Source: JANXSF01 sp043755435
GTDB taxonomy: Bacteria; Acidobacteriota; Terriglobia; Bryobacterales; Bryobacteraceae
Direction of reading: 5' to 3'
Assembly (NCBI GenBank): GCA_043755435.1
Contig: JAYUSZ010000204.1
Coordinates: 1-64,000, forward strand
DNA: 64,000 nt
Shown: positions 35,721 to 43,623 of the stretch, piece after piece
Layout of the letters: every line of letters starts with the position of its first letter
Numbering within the stretch: the first letter of the stretch is position 1
Made by a program: the position numbers and the translations under genes
Notes under the pieces: model-generated
Told to the model about the DNA's origin: nothing
Databases searched by the model: none
Seen by the model: the letters and a program-made list of their open reading frames with translations, nothing else

Positions 35721-35780
35721 TGGTGCGGAGAGGGGGACTTGAACCCGCACGATGTAACTCGCAAGCACCACAAGCCTATC
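35721..35780 (-). pseudogene. 3' part of a tRNA-Leu-like gene (no 5' half)
   Basis: On the minus strand the sequence ends in T-loop TTCAAGT, an acceptor 3' strand TCTCCGC, discriminator A and an encoded CCA. Upstream of it an anticodon arm (TAGGC, loop TTGTGGT, GCTTG) and a variable arm are recognisable by comparison with bacterial tRNA-Leu. The matching 5' acceptor strand GCGGAGA and the D-arm are absent from the next 100 bases, and the T-stem has one C-C mismatch, so this is not a working tRNA. A tRNA 3' fragment with its own terminator is what one end of an element inserted in a tRNA gene leaves. Confidence 0.65.
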
Positions 35781-36065
35781 AAGACTGTATTGTGGTGTGT
35801 TGGCTGGGGCTAAAGCGCTGATTCTATTTATGTGAATTGCATGCGGTGGTTACGATTATGATCTGTTACGTCTCTTGCGCATGATTAGTGTGTTTCGCAT
35901 TTGGTGATATCAGTCTTGTGGGACACCTTCGGCACACTCGAAGGACCGAGAAACTCGCTATAGACAATCGGTCCGAGGCCGCTAGCTGTCTTTCCTTCTG
36001 GCTGTATCCTGATGTTCTCGTCAGTGGTGTTTTCTGTGATGTAGAAATTAACCGGCTAAGAATCT
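35781..36065. other. Intergenic, no gene seen
   Basis: Between the tRNA-like remnant and the CMD gene I see no frame with a recognisable product. A 100-codon frame crossing 35888-36190 on the plus strand has no family resemblance and runs antisense into the CMD gene. If the tRNA fragment marks an old integration, this is the outermost part of the insert. Confidence 0.4.
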
Positions 36066-36617
36066 TTACACGGCAAATGGAATCTTTCGCGTATCAAAAT
36101 CTGGTATTGTTCCCAAACCACAAGAAACAATATGTGCATAGTTGGCCACCGCTACCACCAAAATTGCCTCAAGGATTTGAGCTTCACTAAACCCGAATGT
36201 TCGCAACTCGTTAAGGTCATCCGGATTTATGGAATCCGCGTGTTTGTTCAACTTCAAGCCAAAATTGAGTAGTGCCTTAAAGTCCATCGGCAAGTCCGTT
36301 GCCAGGTGGTCGACAGCTATCTGTTCCGGCTCGGGCCCGTCTATTCCCAGCATTCGGATAATTTCGCAGTGGGCAGTGGCGCAATACGTATTCAAATTAG
36401 CGCCGGCGCAACTTAGAAAAATGTATTCTTTTTGCTGCCGAGTAAGCGCGCCTGGTTTGACCATCGTCGTGCCAATAAGTTGCACTTCAGCGTCAATCAG
36501 GTCAGGCCTTAGTGTCTGAGCCCGAAAAAAATTAGGAACAAATCCGAAAGTCTGTTGAATAATTCCAAAGGTCTTCTGTGTCGATTCATCGGGCGTCGGG
36601 GAATGGATATTGCTCAT
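36066..36617 (-). CDS. Carboxymuconolactone decarboxylase (AhpD-like) family protein
   Basis: A 183-residue all-helical AhpD/CMD-type protein. The active-site stretch reads N-T-Y-C-A-T-A-H-C with Cys79, His83 and Cys84; the first Cys of the classical AhpD C-x-x-C pair is replaced by Asn, as in the peroxidase-related subgroup. Such proteins are peroxidases or thiol redox partners. The ATG at 36617 has AAGGTG upstream and is preferred over one 33 bp earlier. It lies 52 bp after the anti-sigma gene in a leftward group with a sigma factor that carries two more domains of the same type. Confidence 0.85.
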   Translation of the reverse strand: MSNIHSPTPDESTQKTFGIIQQTFGFVPNFFRAQTLRPDLIDAEVQLIGTTMVKPGALTRQQKEYIFLSCAGANLNTYCATAHCEIIRMLGIDGPEPEQIAVDHLATDLPMDFKALLNFGLKLNKHADSINPDDLNELRTFGFSEAQILEAILVVAVANYAHIVSCGLGTIPDFDTRKIPFAV

Positions 36618-36669
36618 GGGTGACACCTTAAACTTCTGAAAGTTTAGCACTTAAGCCAGCAGGAAACAA

Positions 36670-36945
36670 TCAGCCAAGTGCTTCATCGGATGGGTGCTTC
36701 AATTGACTCGCTTGTTCGCGAATCTTCTCCATAATGCGTTCATTGATATGTCGAAACGCGGCGGCAGGCAAATCAAACGAATCACTTTCAGTGACCAGCT
36801 TCAGTGTCTTAGTCGTTGAATCCATTAGGACAGAACAAGTTTTGCAATGGGAAAGGTGATGGAGTAATTGCTGCCGGACATCTTCATTAACTTCACCATC
36901 CAGGTAGTTACCAAGCTCTGTAAGTAAATCTGCACAACTGATCAA
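36670..36945 (-). CDS. Soluble zinc-finger anti-sigma factor
   Basis: A 91-residue protein with the ZAS motif His30-x3-Cys34-x2-Cys37 (H-L-S-H-C-K-T-C), an extra Cys4, and no membrane segment. Soluble zinc anti-sigma factors such as RsrA and ChrR bind their sigma factor and release it when the thiols are oxidised. It overlaps the sigma gene by four bases (ATGA), so the two are co-translated. Its C-terminal half is helical and charged. Confidence 0.85.
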   Translation of the reverse strand: MISCADLLTELGNYLDGEVNEDVRQQLLHHLSHCKTCSVLMDSTTKTLKLVTESDSFDLPAAAFRHINERIMEKIREQASQLKHPSDEALG

Positions 36946-38480
36946 TGGGCTACCCCCGAGTTGCGGAAATCAAAATGGGGCGTCAATGCTTCACGCAACA
37001 TCAACCGGCCCCGGATCAAGCGTGCTTTTAAGGCTGGAATACTAATATCCAATACAGCTGCGGCCTCCTCTGTGGAAAGCTGTTGCAGATCGCGCAGAAC
37101 AACCACGGTCCGGTATTTCAGCGGCAACTGCCGGATACTTGCTTCCACCAGTCTATTGATTTCTTCTTTCGCATATAACTGTTCCGGGTTATTAGTCCAA
37201 GCGCGCACCTGACGGGGTCTGAAGTCTTCATCCTCGGCGATGTCCAAACTCACCTCAGGCCTGCGTTCGCGGATCCGCTGCAAAGCCGTGTTGGTGGCAA
37301 TAGTCAATAGCCAGGTAGAAAATTTCGATCTACCCTGGAAGTTGCTCAAATGCTGAAACGCCTTTAAGAATGTGTCTTGCATTGCGTCACGAGCCTCTTC
37401 CGGACTAGATAGGATCCCGGCCAGCGTTCTGTAAACTTGTTGGCTGTGACGTTGGATAAGTTCCGCAAACAGCTCTAGTTCACCTTGCTTAACCAGACCT
37501 ACAATATGAGCATCGGGATCCTCCTGTAGCGTGGGATTCTGTTCGACCGGGGAAAGATACACAATATTTTCGAAACCTGGCTTTAGAATTCGCAGCGGTG
37601 GTAAGTCGGGAGGAACACCGAGTCCGAATTGTAGGGTATTTAGCAAATTCGCAAGCGCGATAACCACGGGCTGAGCCACTCCGTTTTGAGAAGTTTCCAA
37701 ATCAGCTACCCCTAGTGATTCAAGCAAAGTTACCCAATAGGTGTTGAAATTCGCAAGCGACACATTAAGAATAATTGATTGTTTAATGAGGCGCGCCGAA
37801 GCTGTATCCGCCGACTGAACAACTGTCAATAACCCCATCACCGCTTCCAATGCGCGTGGGTAGCTCGAAAGAACCCGATAAAACATGGGTACCCTTCCGT
37901 AGATCAGGGTAAGATGCTCACAGGTTGACTCGTCAAACTCCACAAATCCGAAGTACGGCTCTCGTGGAATAATGACTTCCTGTCCCTGCTGGTGTTGGCT
38001 AAATGGTCTCTTTGTTACGGCCCATCGCGGGAATTCTGGAGCAGCACTGGTTTCCTTCGCCAAACTGCATAGAAACATGCCAATCCCAACTGTAAGCACA
38101 GCTTCCAACAAGGCCTCCTTCGGCCACCCTATTGAAGAAAGCTTTGTCAAATCATCCGCATTCAAGAAAAAACCGGAACTGGTCAGCTTTACAATAAAAG
38201 AGAAAAGCTCCTTTTCGCGCTGTGGCAAGACACTGCTTGCCCCCCCACACAATTGCATCATCTGACTGTGAAGGCCAAAGCAATATTCGTTTTCTTGCTC
38301 CAAAGCAACTTCCCTAAGGATTCGTTCCTTCAGTAGTCTCGGAAGGAAACCCTTCTGGAAAAGGATTTCATCCAGCAGATGCACTTCAGCCTCTACTAAC
38401 TGAGGAGTTCCGGCTTGCGCCAGGAAGATACTAGGAACAAATCCCAAGTTCGTCGTTAGGACCCTCTTCGCACTGTCCAT
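36942..38480 (-). CDS. Sigma-70 (ECF) factor fused to two CMD/AhpD-like domains
   Basis: A 512-residue protein. Residues 1-150 form a CMD/AhpD-like domain with Cys67 and His71 in N-E-Y-C-F-G-L-H. Residues 165-310 form a second one in which the same positions are Trp248 and Leu252 (F-N-T-Y-W-V-T-L-L), so it should be inactive. Residues 335-405 are sigma region 2 (D-A-M-Q-D-T-F-L-K-A-F) and 440-500 sigma region 4 (L-P-L-K-Y-R-T-V-V-V-L-R-D and S-T-E-E-A-A-A-V-L-D-I-S). The usual ECF sigma is only about 180 residues. With a zinc anti-sigma and a free CMD protein downstream, a peroxide or thiol sensing role is likely. Confidence 0.9.
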   Translation of the reverse strand: MDSAKRVLTTNLGFVPSIFLAQAGTPQLVEAEVHLLDEILFQKGFLPRLLKERILREVALEQENEYCFGLHSQMMQLCGGASSVLPQREKELFSFIVKLTSSGFFLNADDLTKLSSIGWPKEALLEAVLTVGIGMFLCSLAKETSAAPEFPRWAVTKRPFSQHQQGQEVIIPREPYFGFVEFDESTCEHLTLIYGRVPMFYRVLSSYPRALEAVMGLLTVVQSADTASARLIKQSIILNVSLANFNTYWVTLLESLGVADLETSQNGVAQPVVIALANLLNTLQFGLGVPPDLPPLRILKPGFENIVYLSPVEQNPTLQEDPDAHIVGLVKQGELELFAELIQRHSQQVYRTLAGILSSPEEARDAMQDTFLKAFQHLSNFQGRSKFSTWLLTIATNTALQRIRERRPEVSLDIAEDEDFRPRQVRAWTNNPEQLYAKEEINRLVEASIRQLPLKYRTVVVLRDLQQLSTEEAAAVLDISIPALKARLIRGRLMLREALTPHFDFRNSGVAH

Positions 38481-38559
38481 TGATCTAGAATACCGTCAAT
38501 GCCAATTTATTTTGCATCTTCTTGCTTATCACTCCGTCGAACTACAACAGGATAAGAAG

Positions 38560-39108
38560 ATGTCCCCCAAAAGTGAACCGAATTATTCCAAAGAGGCCTT
38601 CGAGGTAGAGGCGCTTCCGTTCATGAATGATCTCTACCGTGCCGCTTTCCGATTGGTGCAGGATTCAAGCAAAGCAAGCGACGCAGTACAGCAGGCATAC
38701 CTTGTAGCGTGGAAGGGCTTCCACCGGTACGAACGCGGTACGAATTGCAAAGCATGGCTATTCCAAATTTTGTTCAATGTTGTGCGGCACGAACGCAGCA
38801 GTTGGTTCAAATGGATTACAGGTCGTGAAGAGGATGTAGCGGAAAGTGAACTGGCGTCTCCAGTGACGATTCCCAGCCGCCTTACCGACTCGACCATTCT
38901 TAAAGCAATTGACCGCCTTTCCCCGCAGTTTCGCGACGTACTTCTGTTGGTGGATGTGGAAGAGTTTACTTACAAAGAGACCAGCGAAATTCTCGGCGTT
39001 CCCATTGGCACAGTAATGTCCCGGCTGAACCGAGCCCGCAAGATCCTGCGTGGGGATCTGGTAGAGGTCGCTCGATCGTATGGTCTTACTGTCGCCAACG
39101 CCACGTGA
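38560..39108 (+). CDS. ECF-type RNA polymerase sigma factor
   Basis: A 182-residue ECF sigma with region 2 (D-A-V-Q-Q-A-Y-L-V-A-W-K-G-F) and region 4 (F-R-D-V-L-L-L-V-D-V-E-E-F-T-Y-K-E-T and G-T-V-M-S-R-L-N-R-A-R). The ATG at 38560 follows an AGGATAAGA ribosome binding site; the frame is open 48 bp further up. It is divergent from the CMD-sigma fusion gene and has no anti-sigma gene next to it. It closely resembles the ECF sigma at 48595-49146. It may drive the GMC oxidoreductase operon downstream; that is inference. Confidence 0.92.
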   Translation: MSPKSEPNYSKEAFEVEALPFMNDLYRAAFRLVQDSSKASDAVQQAYLVAWKGFHRYERGTNCKAWLFQILFNVVRHERSSWFKWITGREEDVAESELASPVTIPSRLTDSTILKAIDRLSPQFRDVLLLVDVEEFTYKETSEILGVPIGTVMSRLNRARKILRGDLVEVARSYGLTVANAT

Positions 39109-39304
39109 TCTATCCCGTCCCGGAAAGTAGTCTTCACCACTTCAGGTCCCAATCGGCAATGTATACAACCTGGTTTTGTAGCCACTTTGCTGAACTTCCT
39201 TGCTGGAATTCAAGCGTAATTTGACCGATTGAATCTGCCGCGCTTCCGGGTCAAGAGAAGCAGCGTAGCGACAGCAATCGGCCCAAGCGCAATAGCAGTT
39301 TTGG

Positions 39305-39330
39305 GGAACACACTTCTCCGATTTACCGTA
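39305..39330 (+). promoter_or_regulatory. Possible ECF-type promoter before the GMC operon
   Basis: GGAAC at 39305-39309 and CGTA at 39327-39330, separated by 17 bases, resemble the GGAAC-N16/17-CGT pattern of many ECF promoters. The 444 bp between the ECF sigma gene and the oxidoreductase start hold no other recognisable feature. A single motif match like this can arise by chance. Confidence 0.3.
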
Positions 39331-39552
39331 GACAGCCTAAGCAGCACCGCACAGCCCGGCAGCCAACTGCACCCGCGCTTCGAAACATCCTTCAAGCCGG
39401 ATGTATCAACAAATGGAGTTGGTTATTTCTTGCCGATAAATCCAAACTCCCTGGCAAATTATTCCTCGACAAATAAGCCGGTGGCCGGAATAATCTGCCT
39501 TAATTTCTACATTACCCAAACGGAACGAATCGAACTCAAAGGTACACTTCAA

Positions 39553-41118
39553 ATGGAAACCAATCGGTATGACGTAATCATCATAGGTACCGGAGCTGGC
39601 GGCGGGACTCTCGCATCCAAGCTCGCAGGAACAGGAAAAAAGATCCTATTACTGGAGCGCGGCGAATATGTTCCCCGCGAAAAAGAAAACTGGAGTTCCG
39701 CCGAAGTCAATCTGCGTGGCCGCTACCAAACGAAGGAAAAGTGGTTGGACAAGGATGGGCGCGAACTACATCCTCACACAAATTATTGCGTCGGAGGAAA
39801 CACCAAGTTCTACGGAGCGGCACTCTTTCGCTTGCGAAAGGAAGACTTCGGTGAAATTCAACATCATGGAGGGATCTCCCCAGCCTGGCCAATTTCCTAT
39901 GACGATCTGGCACCTTATTATGACGCGGCCGAGCATCAATACCAAGTACACGGACAACGAGGCGAAGACCCAACCGAGCCACACACTGGGCGCCCCTATC
40001 CACACCCGGCAGTGAGTCACGAACCACGTATCCAGCAATTAAGCGACGACTTTGAACGGCTGGGACTGAAACCATTTCATACACCGCTTGGAGTAATGCT
40101 CGACGAAAAGAAGGCAACCAGTAAATGCATTAAGTGCGGTACCTGCGACGGGTTTCCCTGTTTACTTTATGCCAAGGCCGATGCCCAAGTGCTGGGAGTT
40201 GACCCAGCCCTTGAGCATTCAAATGTTACTTTAATGACCAACGCTTACGTGGAACGGTTGGAAACCAATTCCAATGGCAAAGAAGTAACAAGCGTCATCG
40301 TAAACCATGACGGACAGAAGAAGATTCTGACTGCAAGCATAATAGTGGTTGCATGCGGAGCCATCAATTCAGCCGCATTACTTCTACGATCTGCGAATAC
40401 GAATCATCCAAACGGGCTTGCGAATGGATCAGGCGTAGTCGGTCGGCACTATATGGGTCACATTAATTCTGTGTTGATGGCCATCTCGAAATGCCCGAAT
40501 CCCACGGTCTTCCAAAAAACTCTTTCAGTGAACGATTTCTATTTCGGTTCGGAAGAGTGGCGGTATCCGATGGGCCACATCTCCTTTGTTGGGAAACTGG
40601 ATAAGGACACCCTGCGCGCGGGCGCTCCAGCCATTGCGCCGGGCTTTGCACTGGAAATGATGGGGCAGCATTCTCTCGATTTCTGGTTGACCTCTGAAGA
40701 TTTACCGGATCCCAATAACCGCGTGACCCTCGATTCAACCGGCAAAATCGTGTTGAGTTATACGCCGAACAATCAGGAAGGACACACACGGCTGATTGCC
40801 AAACTGAAAGACCTAATGACCAGACAAACGGCCTGCCCAATTCACGGCCATGAATGTCACCAGGGCCTGTTCGCCCGCAACCTTTTTCTGGGAGAAAAAA
40901 TTCCTTTGGCAGGTGTTGCCCACCAAAACGGTACTATCCGGTTTGGATCCGACCCAAAGACCTCGGTGTTGGATTCCAATTGCAAAGCGCACCAACTTGA
41001 AAACCTCTATGTGGTTGACGGTAGCTTTTTTCCTTCTAGCGCCGCAGTCAATCCGGCATTGACGATCATGGCCAACGCCCTTCGCGTTGGTGATCACTTG
41101 ATTGGAAGGATGAAATGA
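39553..41118 (+). CDS. GMC-family FAD oxidoreductase
   Basis: A 521-residue flavoprotein. The FAD site I-I-I-G-T-G-A-G-G-G-T-L is at the N-terminus (residues 8-19). A cysteine cluster C-I-K-C-G-T-C-D-G-F-P-C lies at about 195, as in one GMC subgroup. The C-terminal GMC block reads L-Y-V-V-D-G-S-F-F-P-S-S-A-A-V-N-P with the His/Asn pair expected in alcohol or sugar oxidation. The frame is open to 39229 but the upstream part is not conserved; ATG 39553 puts the FAD motif at the normal place. It overlaps the next gene by four bases. The substrate is unknown. Confidence 0.9.
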   Translation: METNRYDVIIIGTGAGGGTLASKLAGTGKKILLLERGEYVPREKENWSSAEVNLRGRYQTKEKWLDKDGRELHPHTNYCVGGNTKFYGAALFRLRKEDFGEIQHHGGISPAWPISYDDLAPYYDAAEHQYQVHGQRGEDPTEPHTGRPYPHPAVSHEPRIQQLSDDFERLGLKPFHTPLGVMLDEKKATSKCIKCGTCDGFPCLLYAKADAQVLGVDPALEHSNVTLMTNAYVERLETNSNGKEVTSVIVNHDGQKKILTASIIVVACGAINSAALLLRSANTNHPNGLANGSGVVGRHYMGHINSVLMAISKCPNPTVFQKTLSVNDFYFGSEEWRYPMGHISFVGKLDKDTLRAGAPAIAPGFALEMMGQHSLDFWLTSEDLPDPNNRVTLDSTGKIVLSYTPNNQEGHTRLIAKLKDLMTRQTACPIHGHECHQGLFARNLFLGEKIPLAGVAHQNGTIRFGSDPKTSVLDSNCKAHQLENLYVVDGSFFPSSAAVNPALTIMANALRVGDHLIGRMK

Positions 41119-42119
41119 TACGGCAAACGTTCCTAACCTTCCTCGTGGTTGGCTCTGCGCTGGCCGCAACTAGCTCTAAATCCCTCATCACAGCTGTGGA
41201 TTCCATTGGAATGACTGTTTCGGATCTCGACCGTTCCGTAGAGTTTTATTCAAAAGTGCTGACCTTCGAGAAGGTATCTGAGTACGAAATAGATGGGGAG
41301 AACTTCGAGCATCTCCAAGGCGTATTCGGCTCAAGAGCGCGCATCGCACGAATGCGGTTAGGAGACGAGTACCTCGAACTTACGGAATATCTTGCTCCCC
41401 GGGGCAAGCCAATTCCCACCGACGCACGCAGTAATGATCGGTGGTTCCAGCACGTCGCAATAATTGTCAAGGATATGAACCAGGCCTATAAATGGCTTCG
41501 GCAAAACAAAGTGCAGCACGCCTCGCCTGGCCCACAACGTTTGCCTGATTGGAATAAGAGCGCAGGCGGTATCGAAGCATTCTATTTCCGGGACCCTGAT
41601 GGCCATGCTCTTGAAGTGTTGTCCTTCCCAACCGGCAAGGGAAATCCAAAATGGCATGCCGAAACAGGTCGTATCTTTTTGGGAATCGATCACACTGCAA
41701 TTGTGATTTCAGATACAGACGCCAGTTTGCAGTTTTATCGTGAAGCATTGGGGCTTGTATTGATTGGGGAAAGTGAAAATTACGGTCCCGAGCAGGAGAG
41801 GTTGAACAACGTTTTTGGCGCCCGTTTGCGGATCACCGCACTGCGGGCGGCATCTGGACCCGGTATCGAATTCCTTGAATATCTGGCACCGCGCGACGGC
41901 CGCCCATATCCGCCTGAGGAAAAAGCAAACGATCTGATCCACTGGCAAACCAAGTTCTCGGGGATCAACGTGGATCAGTCCGCGCTGGATCTCCAGAAAG
42001 TCCGGTCAGCATTTATCTCAACTGGAGCTGTGAATTTGCCCAGAGAGAAGACAGGCTACCGGAAATCCATAATCGTCCGCGATCCGGATGGTCACGCCAT
42101 TCAGATCGTCGAAAAATAG
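41115..42119 (+). CDS. Secreted protein with two VOC (glyoxalase-type) domains
   Basis: A 334-residue protein with a signal peptide (residues 1-18) and two vicinal-oxygen-chelate domains, at about 25-175 and 190-334. Each starts with a typical strand (G-M-T-V-S-D-L-D-R-S-V-E-F-Y and T-A-I-V-I-S-D-T-D-A-S-L-Q-F-Y) and ends in D-P-D-G-H-A (E-V or Q-I). VOC proteins bind a metal and include glyoxalases, dioxygenases and drug-binding proteins. An exported double-VOC protein next to a GMC oxidoreductase suggests joint oxidation of a small compound; the chemistry is not predictable. Confidence 0.88.
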   Translation: MIRQTFLTFLVVGSALAATSSKSLITAVDSIGMTVSDLDRSVEFYSKVLTFEKVSEYEIDGENFEHLQGVFGSRARIARMRLGDEYLELTEYLAPRGKPIPTDARSNDRWFQHVAIIVKDMNQAYKWLRQNKVQHASPGPQRLPDWNKSAGGIEAFYFRDPDGHALEVLSFPTGKGNPKWHAETGRIFLGIDHTAIVISDTDASLQFYREALGLVLIGESENYGPEQERLNNVFGARLRITALRAASGPGIEFLEYLAPRDGRPYPPEEKANDLIHWQTKFSGINVDQSALDLQKVRSAFISTGAVNLPREKTGYRKSIIVRDPDGHAIQIVEK

Positions 42120-42145
42120 TTTCGAAACAACAAAGGAGAATTACC

Positions 42146-42541
42146 ATGAAGAAGTTTACCCAATCTTTGTCCGTTTTCACGCTAGCCGCAATTATTGCCA
42201 CTGGCGTAACATTGGCCACGAACAAGGCAGATACCCACAATTCGTCGAGCTTCCAGGGCCAAAAAGCCAACACTGGAATGGTTGCGCACTTCTACGAGGG
42301 GGGCAAGAGCTTGCTGAAAGTCTCTGACGATTTTAGGGTACCGGATACACCTGCTCCAACCTGGCGAATTGTCGACTCGAAGGGGATCATTTACACGCTG
42401 GACGCTTTCAAAATTAAAGGGGGCGAGAAGCGCCAAGTGGTCGTCCCTGCCTACGTGAAGGACATTGCTAAAGTTCAAGTCTACTGCGCGTATGCCGAGG
42501 TGCTTCTGGGAGAATCCAGTTTCGCCCCTCCGGTGAAATAG
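42146..42541 (+). CDS. Small secreted DM13-like protein
   Basis: A 131-residue exported protein: signal peptide K-K-F-T-Q-S-L-S-V-F-T-L-A-A, then a single domain with F-R-V-P-D-T-P-A-P-T-W-R-I-V, L-D-A-F-K-I-K-G-G-E-K-R-Q-V-V-V-P and K-V-Q-V-Y-C-A-Y-A-E-V-L-L-G-E. The order and the single Cys in V-x-V-Y-C match the DM13 domain, which is proposed to act in electron transfer through that cysteine. It has a strong Shine-Dalgarno (AAAGGAGA) and follows the VOC gene by 26 bp. The assignment rests on pattern only. Confidence 0.65.
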   Translation: MKKFTQSLSVFTLAAIIATGVTLATNKADTHNSSSFQGQKANTGMVAHFYEGGKSLLKVSDDFRVPDTPAPTWRIVDSKGIIYTLDAFKIKGGEKRQVVVPAYVKDIAKVQVYCAYAEVLLGESSFAPPVK

Positions 42542-42569
42542 CCTCCCTATAATTGTTCTTCCCTAAACA

Positions 42570-42610
42570 GGGAGGCCTCGGATTCTTCCAGCAGGCCTCC
42601 CACTTTTCTT
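42570..42610 (+). terminator. Intrinsic terminator after the DM13-like gene
   Basis: GGGAGGCCT (42570-42578) pairs perfectly with AGGCCTCCC (42593-42601), followed by ACTTTTCTT. A third arm, GCCTCCCT at 42541-42548 starting on the stop codon, can pair with AGGGAGGC (42569-42576) instead, so two hairpins exclude each other. Confidence 0.8.
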
Positions 42611-42665
42611 GATCACTCTTAATACTTTTGTGGAATAGTTCTTTGTTCGTGAGACATTTCTTGCC

Positions 42666-43613
42666 ATGACAATCGTAAACACAAACAACCGATGGGGCGT
42701 GATTTTAGCAGGCGGTGACGGCCGGCGGCTCCTTTCCTACACACGCGAAATTACAGGAGACGACCGCCCCAAACAATTTTGCGCCATTGTCGGTGGCCAG
42801 ACTTTGCTCAACCAGACTCGCTGGCGTGTCTCGAAAGTGATTCCCATTCAACAGACGCTTCTGATGTTGACGCGGACGCATGAGCCATTCTTCCGTAATG
42901 AAATTGCCGACATACCGACAGACTGTCAGCTTGTACAACCTTATAACCATGGCACTGCCCAAGCGATCTTATTCAGTTTGATGAGACTGAGGCAGATGGA
43001 TCCCGCAGCGCTTGTCGCTTTCTTCCCATCCGATCATTACCTGACCAATAACCAAGCATTTACGGATTGCCTGGATCGCGCCTATGAGTTTGTTGAGGCG
43101 AATTCCGGGAAGGTAGCACTGTTGGGGATCGAGGCCGACGCTCCAGAAACCTCTTACGGTTGGATTGAGCCCGGCGCGATGATGGATCGAGCAGCTTCTA
43201 TTTCGGCGGTTAGCCGCTTTTGGGAAAAACCTTCGAGCCGCATCGCCAAAAAACTCATGCGCAAGGGGTGCCTTTGGAATAGCTTCGTTATGGTTGGCAG
43301 TGTTTCCAGTTTTCTGAATCTTTACCAACACGCGGCTCCTGACCTTTTTGAACACTTCGACAGCCATCGAGAATCGTTCCATACGGAAAACGAAGAATTG
43401 GCCATACAGCGAATCTACGTTACTACGAAAGCGCGAAACTTTTCTGAAGAAGTGCTTGCCAAGTTCCCAGAGGAGCTTGCGGTAATTGAAGCGCGTGACC
43501 TGGGTTGGAGTGATTTGGGAGAACCGCAACGAGTCATTGCGGTCCTGAACAGACGTCAAACTGAAACAAGTATGTTCCACCGCGAATTGGCACTAGCAGC
43601 CATGGGTGATTAA
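42666..43613 (+). CDS. Mannose-1-phosphate guanylyltransferase-like sugar nucleotidyltransferase
   Basis: A 315-residue nucleotidyltransferase. The N-terminal signature L-A-G-G-D-G-R-R-L and the D-R-P-K-Q-F-C block around residue 38 are those of GDP-mannose pyrophosphorylases; F-F-P-S-D-H-Y and W-N-S-F-V further on are the sugar- and metal-binding elements. The C-terminal isomerase domain of bifunctional enzymes is absent. It makes a nucleotide sugar, probably GDP-mannose, for glycans. It stands alone between a terminator and a decayed glycogen debranching gene. Confidence 0.85.
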   Translation: MTIVNTNNRWGVILAGGDGRRLLSYTREITGDDRPKQFCAIVGGQTLLNQTRWRVSKVIPIQQTLLMLTRTHEPFFRNEIADIPTDCQLVQPYNHGTAQAILFSLMRLRQMDPAALVAFFPSDHYLTNNQAFTDCLDRAYEFVEANSGKVALLGIEADAPETSYGWIEPGAMMDRAASISAVSRFWEKPSSRIAKKLMRKGCLWNSFVMVGSVSSFLNLYQHAAPDLFEHFDSHRESFHTENEELAIQRIYVTTKARNFSEEVLAKFPEELAVIEARDLGWSDLGEPQRVIAVLNRRQTETSMFHRELALAAMGD

Positions 43614-43623
43614 CGGGATTGAA

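Noticed and set aside
35721..35800. A functional tRNA on the minus strand
   Set aside because: The 3' half folds well, but the 5' acceptor strand and the D-arm are absent from the next 100 bases and the T-stem has a mismatch.
39229..39552. A longer GMC oxidoreductase starting 108 residues earlier
   Set aside because: The extension has no conserved pattern and would move the FAD motif far from the N-terminus, where the family has it.
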